DNA of 64,000 nt from Paenibacillus shirakamiensis (GTDB lineage Bacteria; Bacillota; Bacilli; Paenibacillales; Paenibacillaceae), in assembly GCF_017874255.1 (NCBI RefSeq), contig NZ_JAGGLD010000005.1, positions 124,001 through 188,000 on the forward strand, written 5' to 3'. Positions within the stretch are counted from its first letter, which is position 1. Each line of letters begins with the position of its first letter. Under the pieces are notes generated by a model. It saw only the letters and a program-made list of their open reading frames with translations, had not been told where the DNA came from and ran no database searches. The translations under genes were made by a program, and so were the position numbers. Shown piece by piece: positions 26,778 through 34,732 of this stretch.

Positions 26778-27808
26778 CCTCTCAGCCCCTTCCTAAGTAA
26801 ATAGAGGAAGAATGGAGCCCCGAATAGGGCTAGTAAGATTCCCACAGGGAACTCAATCGGATCAAACCAAGTTCTTGCAGCAGTGTCTGCAGCTACCACT
26901 AGTGCCGCACCACCGATAGCGGATATTGGCAAAAGCATCTTGTAATTACCACCCACTAGCAATCTAACGATATGGGGGACTACAAGACCTACGAATCCGA
27001 CCATTCCTACTTGACTGATCGCGGCTCCGGCTAGAAATGTAGACACTACAATAATGAGCAATCGACTTCGCTCCACACGGGTACCGAGTACTTTTGCTGC
27101 ATCGTCTCCAAGCACTAACAAATTCACATGTTTGACTAAGAATAGGGAAGCCACAAGTCCAATAAGTGTATAAGGCAGTAACGTATCAAAATGCGGCCAA
27201 CTCCGGCCATTCAAGCTGCCTGACATCCATGGTAAAACAGACTGTACTTTCTCACTGTTCAAAATCATGAGTGCAGTCATTGCCGCACCCAGTAAGGAAT
27301 TTACGGCAACCCCAGCTAAAATCAAACGCACTGGCGATGCACCGCCCTTCCAAGCTAACAGATAGATCACTGCCGCCGCAGTTAAGGCTCCCAAGAACGA
27401 AGCCAGCGGTAAAAAGGCGATTTGAGCAGGATACAGAATCATGATGACTACAGCAGCAAGGCCCCCACCCGAAGATACCCCAATGATTCCCGGATCTGCT
27501 AAAGGATTTCGAAATATGCCTTGTAGAAAAGCTCCTGCCACCGCTAGGCACACGCCTACTAGTACACCCGTTAATACTCGGGGCAATCTAAGATTCCATA
27601 CAATTTGGTAAGCCTCCGTATCCGTCGTAGTCGTAAGGGCAGTCCATACATCATAGGCTGGAATTTGAATAGCTCCGAACATGAGCCCCGAGAGTACGGC
27701 TAGCAGTAGGAGGCTCGAACTTCCCATGAGAACCACCATATGCTTGCCTATTCGGGGATTTACTACGCTTGTCTTGGCCTTACCATTCCCCAGAATAGTT
27801 GTCTCCAT
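26774..27808 (-). CDS. Iron-chelate ABC transporter permease (FecCD family)
   Basis: BtuC/FecCD-type permease of 344 residues with about ten membrane segments. Family stretches include NLRLPRVLTGVLVGVCLAVAGAFLQGIFRNPLADPGIIG, GVAVNSLLGA, FVGLVVPHIVRLLVG (the ATPase coupling region) and PVGILLALFGAPFFLYLLRKGLRG at the C-terminus. Only one permease is present, so a homodimer is expected. It starts 3 nt after the binding-protein gene, with no strong ribosome binding site of its own, indicating coupled translation. Confidence 0.94.
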   Translation of the reverse strand: METTILGNGKAKTSVVNPRIGKHMVVLMGSSSLLLLAVLSGLMFGAIQIPAYDVWTALTTTTDTEAYQIVWNLRLPRVLTGVLVGVCLAVAGAFLQGIFRNPLADPGIIGVSSGGGLAAVVIMILYPAQIAFLPLASFLGALTAAAVIYLLAWKGGASPVRLILAGVAVNSLLGAAMTALMILNSEKVQSVLPWMSGSLNGRSWPHFDTLLPYTLIGLVASLFLVKHVNLLVLGDDAAKVLGTRVERSRLLIIVVSTFLAGAAISQVGMVGFVGLVVPHIVRLLVGGNYKMLLPISAIGGAALVVAADTAARTWFDPIEFPVGILLALFGAPFFLYLLRKGLRG

Positions 27809-27811
27809 CTG

Positions 27812-29080
27812 CTATTTGACCTGTAGCAAAATCTGATTGATTTTGGCTATAGCACTAGGTGCACGAAGTCCAGGGTTCGCTGCGAACAATTCGGATGGCA
27901 ACACTTCGAATTGATCCTTTTTCACCGCATTCAGGCTCTTCCAGGCTGGATTTGTCTCGAACTGCTTCTTAAAACTACTCTTTACTTGATTAGCATCGCC
28001 ATGTGTAATAAGCAGGATAACATCCGGATTTGCTGCAATAATTCGCTCCAGACTGAGTTCCGCATATTGCGGCATCGTATCTACTTTAGGGAAATTGGCA
28101 GCTACATTCTTACCTCCCGCAAGTTCAAGAAAGTTCCCAGGATAGCTGGTAGGGAGGGCCACTACAAAACTGCCAGGCGCTCCGTATACAATCAAGGCTT
28201 TAGGCTGACTCGCTGGTTTCTTCAGCGCAGATACTTGACTATTCATTTTTTTGATCAGAGCATCTGCTTTGGTTTCATTCCCTAGGATCTGACCATATAG
28301 ACGTATAGATTTTTGAATTTCAGCGTAGGTATTATGACTGTTGAACATCATTTGAGCACCCAGCTTCTCCACTGTGCCTTGTTGAGTCTTTAGCGCAGGG
28401 CTAGCAATGACAAGATCAGGTTTCAGGGTTGCTAATTTCTCAAACTGAATACTGTGAGAGCTGCCTACCTCAGGCACCGACTTGGCTTCCGCAGGATATA
28501 CCGTGCTAATAGAGGTCTGACGGCCAACGACTTTGCCTCCTAAGGCATAGATGATTTCGGTGTCCGAAGAAGATAACGTTACGATTCGTTTAGGTTTCTT
28601 CTTCAAAGTAAAGCTTCCCGTACTCGTCTGAACCGTCAATGTCCGCGAAATAGCAATCGTCTGCGTAGCACTATTCCACTGTACAAATTTTCCGAATGCT
28701 TCTGAGACAAAGCGAAGTGGAACGAGCGTACGTCCATTTACTAACACAGGAGCCGCATCTAACTTAGTCAGAGTTCCATTCACATATGCATTAGCTGACC
28801 CGATGGTTAGCTTCACATTCACGCCTTCACTGCTAGCCGTTACTGTATGTGATTTGGCATCCCAAGCTGCCTTGCCACCTAGAGCTGAGATTATGCCGCT
28901 ATAAGGCACAAGGGTTCTCCCATTTTTCACTTGTGGGGCTGCGCCTAAAGATAGAGTTTTTCCATCCAGGGTTACTTTCAGAGGTGCAGGCGCAGCTGTC
29001 ACGTGTGAACCTAGCGTGAAGGCAGGTGCTACAGCAAGTGCAGCCACCAATAAACTATGTATAAAGACTTTCCGAAACAT
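27812..29080 (-). CDS. Iron/heme-binding protein with N-terminal stalk domain
   Basis: A 422-residue secreted protein with an unusual composition. After a signal peptide (core LLVAALAVAPAFTLG, likely cut at VTAA-PAP), residues about 35-145 form a copper-amine-oxidase N-terminal-type stalk (QVKNGRTLVPYSGIISALGG, VLVNGRTLVPLRFVSEAFG, VQWNSATQTIAI). Residues about 160-422 are a class III helical-backbone binding protein (RIVTLSSSDTEIIYALGG, PEVGSSHSIQFEKLATLKPDLVI, PQYAELSLERIIAANPDVILL). No lipobox cysteine exists, so the usual lipid anchoring of Gram-positive binding proteins is absent; the stalk domain may hold it at the wall. It is the first gene of the operon, with two Fur boxes and a strong promoter upstream. 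The ligand (ferri-siderophore or heme) is undetermined; the heme-oxygenase gene downstream favours heme. Confidence 0.88.
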   Translation of the reverse strand: MFRKVFIHSLLVAALAVAPAFTLGSHVTAAPAPLKVTLDGKTLSLGAAPQVKNGRTLVPYSGIISALGGKAAWDAKSHTVTASSEGVNVKLTIGSANAYVNGTLTKLDAAPVLVNGRTLVPLRFVSEAFGKFVQWNSATQTIAISRTLTVQTSTGSFTLKKKPKRIVTLSSSDTEIIYALGGKVVGRQTSISTVYPAEAKSVPEVGSSHSIQFEKLATLKPDLVIASPALKTQQGTVEKLGAQMMFNSHNTYAEIQKSIRLYGQILGNETKADALIKKMNSQVSALKKPASQPKALIVYGAPGSFVVALPTSYPGNFLELAGGKNVAANFPKVDTMPQYAELSLERIIAANPDVILLITHGDANQVKSSFKKQFETNPAWKSLNAVKKDQFEVLPSELFAANPGLRAPSAIAKINQILLQVK

Positions 29081-29102
29081 GAAATAACCTCCTAGTTAAT
29101 AA

Positions 29103-29117
29103 TGATAATCAATATCA
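29103..29117. promoter_or_regulatory. Fur box 1 of the iron/heme operon
   Basis: TGATAATCAATATCA matches the 7-1-7 Fur consensus (TGATAAT-N-ATTATCA) with one mismatch. It lies downstream of the promoter, in the leader. Confidence 0.8.
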
Positions 29118-29128
29118 TTTACAACATT

Positions 29129-29157
29129 ATTCTATTGATAACGATTATCATTGTCAA
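29129..29157 (-). promoter_or_regulatory. Promoter with embedded Fur box 2
   Basis: TTGACA, 17-nt spacer, TAGAAT on the minus strand. The spacer is occupied by a Fur box (29136-29150, TGATAACGATTATCA read on the plus strand, one mismatch). Iron-loaded Fur would block polymerase directly. Confidence 0.85.
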
Positions 29158-29253
29158 CAGTTTATTTTTAAATTATTCCATTATTAATTTTGAATATGTA
29201 CCAATAACTCAATATTTAAGCACAATTTTCCGTAGTCTACGTTGTTAAAAATA

Positions 29254-29300
29254 GAAAAAAACTCCACACCAGCTTTTAGATATCAAGCTAGTGCGAAGTT
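29254..29300 (-). terminator. Terminator of the GNAT gene at 29328
   Basis: A 16-bp stem including G-U pairs (AACTTCGCACTAGCTT with AAGCTGGTGTGGAGTT on the minus strand) is followed by seven T. Confidence 0.85.
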
Positions 29301-29327
29301 AAATGGATTTGAACTATTGTCTAACAT

Positions 29328-29837
29328 TCATCTACTAGATACAGCTGGAACTAAGGGGAAATAGAGCAAAATGTCATCCACGTAAGTACCCTCTACATTG
29401 AATTCTTCTATTAACCTACCCTGTTCCAAAAAACCACAGGTCTGATAGAAACGAAGAGCTTGATCATTAGATGAGAGTACCCGAAGTGACAACTTTCGCT
29501 TCCCTAAGGCCAAGGCATGTAATTTTATTCGATCCATTAACGTCTGACCGATATGTCGCCTTTGCCACTGTGGATGAATTGCTATATAGATGTCTAAGAC
29601 ATGGGCGTTGCTCTTCATCGCCGTAGGGGTACAAAATCCTAAATATCCTACTATTCTCTCTCCATCAATCGCTACGAACTGCGAACCGGGGGGATTTCTA
29701 TGCAAAAACTCTTCAGATGACACAGGCTCAAGTGAACCTGGGGAGTTGGTAGAATTCCATACTTCATTGTCTATATCCACCAACTGCATGGCATCTCTAA
29801 ATTCAGATAATCTAACTGTAATAACTGAGCTCATCAT
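29328..29837 (-). CDS. GNAT-family N-acetyltransferase
   Basis: A 169-residue acyltransferase. The acetyl-CoA loop is in IHPQWQRRHIGQTLMDRIKLHA (Q/R-x-x-G-x-T) near residue 93, followed by KLSLRVLSSNDQALRFYQTCGFLEQGRLIEEF, the usual motif B end. The substrate is not identifiable. It follows the MFS gene by 48 bp in the opposite gene order on the same strand (MFS upstream), so co-transcription from the MFS promoter is possible. The start could be the first or second of two adjacent ATGs. Confidence 0.88.
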   Translation of the reverse strand: MMSSVITVRLSEFRDAMQLVDIDNEVWNSTNSPGSLEPVSSEEFLHRNPPGSQFVAIDGERIVGYLGFCTPTAMKSNAHVLDIYIAIHPQWQRRHIGQTLMDRIKLHALALGKRKLSLRVLSSNDQALRFYQTCGFLEQGRLIEEFNVEGTYVDDILLYFPLVPAVSSR

Positions 29838-29885
29838 TTTACTCCACCCTCAACTTTATAGGCTGTATATCACCTCACAGCTCAG

Positions 29886-31106
29886 CTATAAACTAAGCGG
29901 AAGCGAAGAGACCTTGTTCCTGTACATCCAAGCATGTACTACAAACATAGAAAGCGACAGTATTGCTACAATGACAGATAACCATGCTACCGGTACTAAA
30001 CCCCCTTGATCGTAGAGAACCCCCATCGCATAAGGCCCCAGTACTCTTCCCCCTGCCGAAATTCCCCCAACTAATCCAAGATAAAATGGAGCTGCCTTTG
30101 CTGTATGATCGGAGATAAATGCTGGAATGGCTGGCGAGATCAGCATTTCTCCAAACGTAGTCAAGATCATCGCTCCTACAATAGCCGGATAAGTATGGAC
30201 CGTAAGTATGCATATGTAGCCTGCTAGATAAAATACCGCACTTGCTGCCATCTGCGCTTGAGAAGAACCCGCACAGACTCGTTTGATCCAAGATACAACG
30301 GGCTGACCTACAAAAATCAGTATTCCGTTCAAAGTCCATAAAATACTATAGTGCCATTCAGGTGCACCTTTCGAAATCGTGTAGGGTGACACGCCATTGT
30401 TCCATATGGAATTTCCGAGCCATAAGAATAAAGAACCTAGTCCCATGAATAGATAAATACGATAATTCATAAGCAGCGTGGACACGCGGAGTCCTTGCGC
30501 CGCACTTTTTTTCTTATGAACATGTAGACCGCCTTCTTGCTGCTCTACCTTGTTCAAGTAGACGAAGAAGAATATTGCAAATACAAGACAAGTGAATCCG
30601 TTCATTACGAAGCTTAAATGATAGGATATCTGAGCCAACACTCCGCTGAGGGCTGTACCCAGCGCTACTCCAATATTGTTAGCTACATAGATAACATTGA
30701 ACAATTGCCCACGCCGATCTGCGAACCGGAATCCGACAAATGCTTGAATCGCAGGCATCGACATCGCATTGCTGAATCCACCAAGAAGCAGTAATCCCAT
30801 GAATAGATGCCAATTTTGACTGCCATAGGGTAATAACAGCAGGGCTAATGCATTTAAAATGAGCGAACCGACGATGAGCCGTTTTACACCTATACGGTGA
30901 TAGAGTGCCCCGCCAAGTAATTGACCCACGATACCACCAAGTGAATGAATCATAATGGCAAGTCCTGCATCTGTCATCGTTCGTCCAAGCTCTTTGAAGA
31001 TAAACATCGTAATCAGCGGCCACATCAACGCACTTCCCGCCGCATTAATTAGACTGGCAAGAAGGAAGACTTTGACCTCCTTCGGATAACTCGCTAACCA
31101 TTTCAT
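29886..31106 (-). CDS. MFS transporter
   Basis: A 406-residue, 12-helix major facilitator. It has features of the MDR-type proton antiporters: loop 2-3 AIMIHSLGGIVGQLLGGALYHRIGVKRLIVG (the motif A region with G-x-L-x-x-R-x-G) and a motif-C-like GVALGTALSG in TM5. A His/Lys-rich cytoplasmic loop (VHKKKSAAQGLR) joins the halves. The substrate is unknown. GGAG lies 12 nt before the ATG. Confidence 0.87.
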   Translation of the reverse strand: MKWLASYPKEVKVFLLASLINAAGSALMWPLITMFIFKELGRTMTDAGLAIMIHSLGGIVGQLLGGALYHRIGVKRLIVGSLILNALALLLLPYGSQNWHLFMGLLLLGGFSNAMSMPAIQAFVGFRFADRRGQLFNVIYVANNIGVALGTALSGVLAQISYHLSFVMNGFTCLVFAIFFFVYLNKVEQQEGGLHVHKKKSAAQGLRVSTLLMNYRIYLFMGLGSLFLWLGNSIWNNGVSPYTISKGAPEWHYSILWTLNGILIFVGQPVVSWIKRVCAGSSQAQMAASAVFYLAGYICILTVHTYPAIVGAMILTTFGEMLISPAIPAFISDHTAKAAPFYLGLVGGISAGGRVLGPYAMGVLYDQGGLVPVAWLSVIVAILSLSMFVVHAWMYRNKVSSLPLSL

Positions 31107-31191
31107 AACTAGTAGATACTCCTAACTTATATGCTAAATCTAACTTGATGTCTAAAAGTATCCTTCATTTCCCAGCACCGAGCAAGCACGT

Positions 31192-33264
31192 CTATTGCCG
31201 CTTTACATCAACAGTAGTAGAAAAGAAAACGGCTCCGCCGCCCATATCTGCCAGTCGATCCGGCGTGAGTACATTAGAGCGTTGAGGTTTGCCCGTCTCC
31301 TCATTCTCCCACCATAATCCTTGACTAATCACCGTCCCCGGGAGCATTTTGTCAAGTACGGCGGCGCGTACGCGATATTCACCTCGGTCATTCCATACGA
31401 CAACCTCATCTCCATCTGCGATATGACGATGCAGTGCATCAGATGGATGAATTTGCAGCGTCGGTTCCTTTTCTAATGACGCTAACTTCTTCACATTGGC
31501 AAAAGTAGAATTCAAGAAACTATGATTCGGTGGCGAAATGAACATGAGCGGATATTTCGACTCTTTGCCGGGACGACGCTGACCATCATATCCTTCGATC
31601 AAAGGAATATAGGTAGGCAGAGGCGGAAGACCAATTTCCTCAAGGGCTTCACAGTACAGTTCGATTTTACCCGAAGGAGTCTTCAGCCGATCTAAATAGT
31701 GAATTCTCTCCTCCATATTCAGTTTCACAAAACGCTGCTCTTTCAGCGCATCATACGTGACTCCCTCTAAATAAGGATTGTCCGGGTAATCTAGCGCACT
31801 GCGAATCATCTGTTCCTCTGTCTCCCTAAAAGCATCCTCTTCAAAGCCCATCGCAGCGCTTAACAAGGTGAAGGTCTCTACATTCCCCTTACTCTCACCG
31901 ACGGTTGGGATTATGGGTTCTTGTAGCTGGACATACGTGTGCCAATAGGAATTATAGATATCTGTAGTCTCAAAATTAGACGCTGCAGGTAGAACAATGT
32001 CTGCATACTTGGCTGTGTCCGTCAGGAACAGATCATGAACAACCGTGAACAAATCTTCGCGGCGAAGGCCTTCGTCCACCCGACTAGCATCGGGAGCCAC
32101 CACCGCTGGATTCGCACAATATACAAATAACGCATGAATGGGTGGATCAAGTTCCAACAACACTTCGCCCAGCTGGTTCATACTGACCACTCTAGCATCG
32201 GGATTCGGCCTCAATTCCGGACGCTCTAGCGCATTACTGTTCAAACTGGCATAGGCTCCATTGGACTTGAAAGCTCCTCCTCCCCGCTTCAACCATGCAC
32301 CCGTAAGCGCGGGTAGACAACTGATCGTTCGCACCGTCATTCCGCCGTTGTCATGATGCTGTAGTCCATTCCCTATATGAATATAAGCAGATGGACTTTC
32401 CCCATAAAGCTCAGCCAGCTTCACGATATCTTCAGCAGGCACACCTGTAATCGAAGAAACAAGCTCAGGTGTATAGGATTTTACATGCTCTCGAAGTTCT
32501 TCATGTCCGAGCGTATATTGCGCCATAAAAGACTCATTTACAAGGTCCCTTTCAAATAAAACATGCATGATGCCTAAAGCCAGCGCCCCATCGGTCCCCG
32601 GATACAGCGGAATGAACCAATCCGCACGATCTCCTGTACGGTTTTTGTGTACATCGATCACGATCAGCTTCGCTCCACGCTTGCGGGCCTTCTCGATAAG
32701 TGGCACCATATGCATACTTGTACTAACAATGTTCCCACCCCAGACGATAAAGAGTTCAGCGTGCGCCGCATCCTCAGGCACGGTACCTCCTCCGAAACCC
32801 ATCGTATATTTAAAGCCTGAGCTCCCCGCAGCATTACAAATCCCTTGTTGAAGTATGGAAGATCCCAGCTTGTTAAAGAAACGACGATCCATCCCGTCTA
32901 CACTCAATATTCCCATATTGCCATAGAAGCTATAGGGTAGAATCGATTCTGATCCATAGGCTGCAATCAGGTCCTTAAAGCGAGATGCGATCTCTTGAAC
33001 AGCTTCCTCCCAAGAGATTCGTTCGAAGTTCCCCTCTCCTTTTGCTCCTACTCTTCTTAAAGGATACAGAACACGTTCTGGGTGATACACTCGCTCCGTC
33101 ATGTTTCGGACCTTATTACAGATCGCACCTTGGGTTACAGGATGCTCGGGATTCCCCGTTACTTTTACAATTTTGCCTTCTTCTTTATATAAAAGCAGCC
33201 CACATGTATCTGGACAGTCCAGGGGACAGACAGCTGGAAATATGCCATTGGCTTGATTTTTCAT
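31192..33264 (-). CDS. Molybdopterin (bis-MGD) oxidoreductase, YoaE/YyaE-like
   Basis: DMSO-reductase-superfamily enzyme of 690 residues. The N-terminal [4Fe-4S] ligands are C13-x3-C17-x3-C21-x27-C49 (CPLDCPDTCGL ... QGAICNK). MGD-binding regions follow (FIVWGGNIVSTSMH, KLIVIDVHKNRTGDRADWFIPLYPGTDGAL, DIVLPAASNFETTD), and the C-terminal molydopterin-binding domain (LQIHPSDALHRHIADGDEVVVWNDRGEY) is complete. It has no Tat signal, so it is cytoplasmic, and no small Fe-S or membrane subunit is adjacent. This resembles the stand-alone YoaE/YyaE group of bacilli, whose substrate is not established. It would need the MobA and MoaA encoded here. AAAGGAG precedes the ATG. Confidence 0.9.
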   Translation of the reverse strand: MKNQANGIFPAVCPLDCPDTCGLLLYKEEGKIVKVTGNPEHPVTQGAICNKVRNMTERVYHPERVLYPLRRVGAKGEGNFERISWEEAVQEIASRFKDLIAAYGSESILPYSFYGNMGILSVDGMDRRFFNKLGSSILQQGICNAAGSSGFKYTMGFGGGTVPEDAAHAELFIVWGGNIVSTSMHMVPLIEKARKRGAKLIVIDVHKNRTGDRADWFIPLYPGTDGALALGIMHVLFERDLVNESFMAQYTLGHEELREHVKSYTPELVSSITGVPAEDIVKLAELYGESPSAYIHIGNGLQHHDNGGMTVRTISCLPALTGAWLKRGGGAFKSNGAYASLNSNALERPELRPNPDARVVSMNQLGEVLLELDPPIHALFVYCANPAVVAPDASRVDEGLRREDLFTVVHDLFLTDTAKYADIVLPAASNFETTDIYNSYWHTYVQLQEPIIPTVGESKGNVETFTLLSAAMGFEEDAFRETEEQMIRSALDYPDNPYLEGVTYDALKEQRFVKLNMEERIHYLDRLKTPSGKIELYCEALEEIGLPPLPTYIPLIEGYDGQRRPGKESKYPLMFISPPNHSFLNSTFANVKKLASLEKEPTLQIHPSDALHRHIADGDEVVVWNDRGEYRVRAAVLDKMLPGTVISQGLWWENEETGKPQRSNVLTPDRLADMGGGAVFFSTTVDVKRQ

Positions 33265-33401
33265 TCTACATCCGCTCCTTTAGGGATAACCTTATTACTC
33301 TAATATATAAGCTGTCGCCTGAATAAGAAAGGGATTTATGCGGATCACTATATTGGTGTTTCATGTCTAAATCGAGCGGGTATGTAAAGAAGGAAGAACA
33401 T

Positions 33402-33557
33402 TTGCCCAAGGAACGATAGATTTTTCTATAGCTCCGATTGGTATCCCGAATTCTCCGCTAGTAGGTATACTCCCCCTATACCTGCTAGCTTGAGAATATA
33501 TATTTTACATAAGTAAAGCCTTTCCTTAGCCACTCGGGCTTTTGGAAAGGCTTTTTT
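33402..33557 (+). ncRNA. Candidate small RNA: C-rich hairpin plus terminator
   Basis: The 348-bp gap 33265-33612 contains no credible gene but two strong plus-strand structures. The first is a 19-bp hairpin (33450-33497) with a CTCCCCC loop that could pair with Shine-Dalgarno sequences. The second is an intrinsic terminator (AAAGCCTTTCC/GGAAAGGCTTT, 33515-33557) ending in seven T. No plus-strand gene lies upstream to use this terminator. A weak promoter (TTGCCC, 17 nt, TCTATA) begins at 33402. The transcript itself is inferred; the 5' end is uncertain. Confidence 0.4.
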
Positions 33558-33612
33558 ATGATCTGATGATGGATAATCTGATGATTGAATCAGAACGCTC
33601 AGTTACAGCCTT

Positions 33613-34431
33613 TTAGTGGGAATCCAGAGGAATTGAGCTTGTGATTTTTTCTTGTTGAACATGCCCTTGATGTAGAAAAGCTACATAATATGCTCCGGCA
33701 ACAAAGAGGCTTCCACCTACCAAGTTGCCTAGCCAAACAGGGATGAAGTTCATGAGATAATCCATCCACGTAAAGTGACCTGCAAAGATCGCGGCGGGAA
33801 TCAAAAACATGTTCGCCACTACATGCTGAAAGCCAATGGCTACAAAAGCCATCGTCGGGAACCAAATGCCCAGCATTTTGCCGCTATACGAATCTGCTCC
33901 ATAGGATAACCAAACCGCAAGCGCTACTAGCCAATTACATCCAATGCCAGATATAAAAGCTTGCAAAAAACTTGCCTCTAGCTTGTGCCCTGCTAATTGA
34001 GTCACCAAGGTTAGATAAGGCCCTTGCTCTGTAAGCCCTACAATGTGACCAAATAAATATGCTACAGCAATGGCCCCGGCAAAGTTGCTCACCGTAATGA
34101 TGATTAGGTTGCGTAGAACAGCTAGCGAAGTTATTTTTCCTACAAATCTAGACAGGGGAACAGCCATCATATTACCTGTTAGGAGTTCGCCGCCTGCAAG
34201 CAGAACTAAGATGAGTCCTACGGGGAATACCGCTCCACCTATTAAAGACCCCAAGCTTCCCCAACTGGCTGGTAAGTTGGCAGTTACTCGAATATCCAAC
34301 AGATAACCTATCGCAATAAAGGCGCCTGCCAGACCACCCAAAATCATCGATGATGCCAGAGAAAGTCCAACTTTATGCTTCCCGTAATCGGCTGTTATTT
34401 CAGCGATTTGCTGAGGTTTAAGATAAGCCAT
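33613..34431 (-). CDS. Formate/nitrite transporter (FNT family)
   Basis: Pentameric small-anion channel of 272 residues with six membrane segments. FNT hallmarks are KVGLSLASSMILGGLAGAFIAIGYLL near the N-terminus, GELLTGNMMAVPLSRFVGK (the omega-loop region), AFISGIGCNWLVALAVWLSYGA and GFQHVVANMFLIPAAIFAG with the central pore His. Whether it carries formate, nitrite, lactate or hydrosulfide cannot be told from sequence. The upstream FNR-type box at an activating position implies anaerobic induction. AAAGGAG precedes the ATG. Confidence 0.93.
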   Translation of the reverse strand: MAYLKPQQIAEITADYGKHKVGLSLASSMILGGLAGAFIAIGYLLDIRVTANLPASWGSLGSLIGGAVFPVGLILVLLAGGELLTGNMMAVPLSRFVGKITSLAVLRNLIIITVSNFAGAIAVAYLFGHIVGLTEQGPYLTLVTQLAGHKLEASFLQAFISGIGCNWLVALAVWLSYGADSYSGKMLGIWFPTMAFVAIGFQHVVANMFLIPAAIFAGHFTWMDYLMNFIPVWLGNLVGGSLFVAGAYYVAFLHQGHVQQEKITSSIPLDSH

Positions 34432-34469
34432 GAGATCTGCACTCCTTTGAAAAACGCTTTGATACTTCT

Positions 34470-34512
34470 ACTATATCGAATAGTATTAGGAGATATTGTG
34501 ATATATATCACA
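34470..34512 (-). promoter_or_regulatory. FNR/CRP-type class II promoter of the FNT gene
   Basis: TGTGATATATATCACA (34497-34512) is a perfect TGTGA-N6-TCACA palindrome. A TATAGT -10 element lies at 34470-34475. The 32-bp centre-to-centre spacing puts the box near -41.5, the classical activating position. The rest of 34513-34632 holds an 11-bp direct repeat (TGTTCCTGTAT at 34581 and 34611) and no gene. Confidence 0.75.
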
Positions 34513-34632
34513 TACATTAAAACAATGTTCACGCTACGTTAAAAGTTTGCTGTTTAGGCTCCTCGTTGGTTTGTGGAACTTGTTCCTGTATAGTTCGACT
34601 AACTTTATTATGTTCCTGTATTTAAAAAGATA

Positions 34633-34663
34633 TAAAAAAAGGACAGCAGTCTCTGCTGTCCTT
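34633..34663 (-). terminator. Terminator of nox
   Basis: AAGGACAGCAG/CTGCTGTCCTT, an 11-bp perfect stem with a 3-nt loop, followed by seven T on the minus strand. Confidence 0.92.
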
Positions 34664-34732
34664 AGCTATTTAATTTCTGGTTTTGTATTTTTATCTTTCA
34701 TAAGGACCCGTAGGCTAATTCTCTTATCTACT

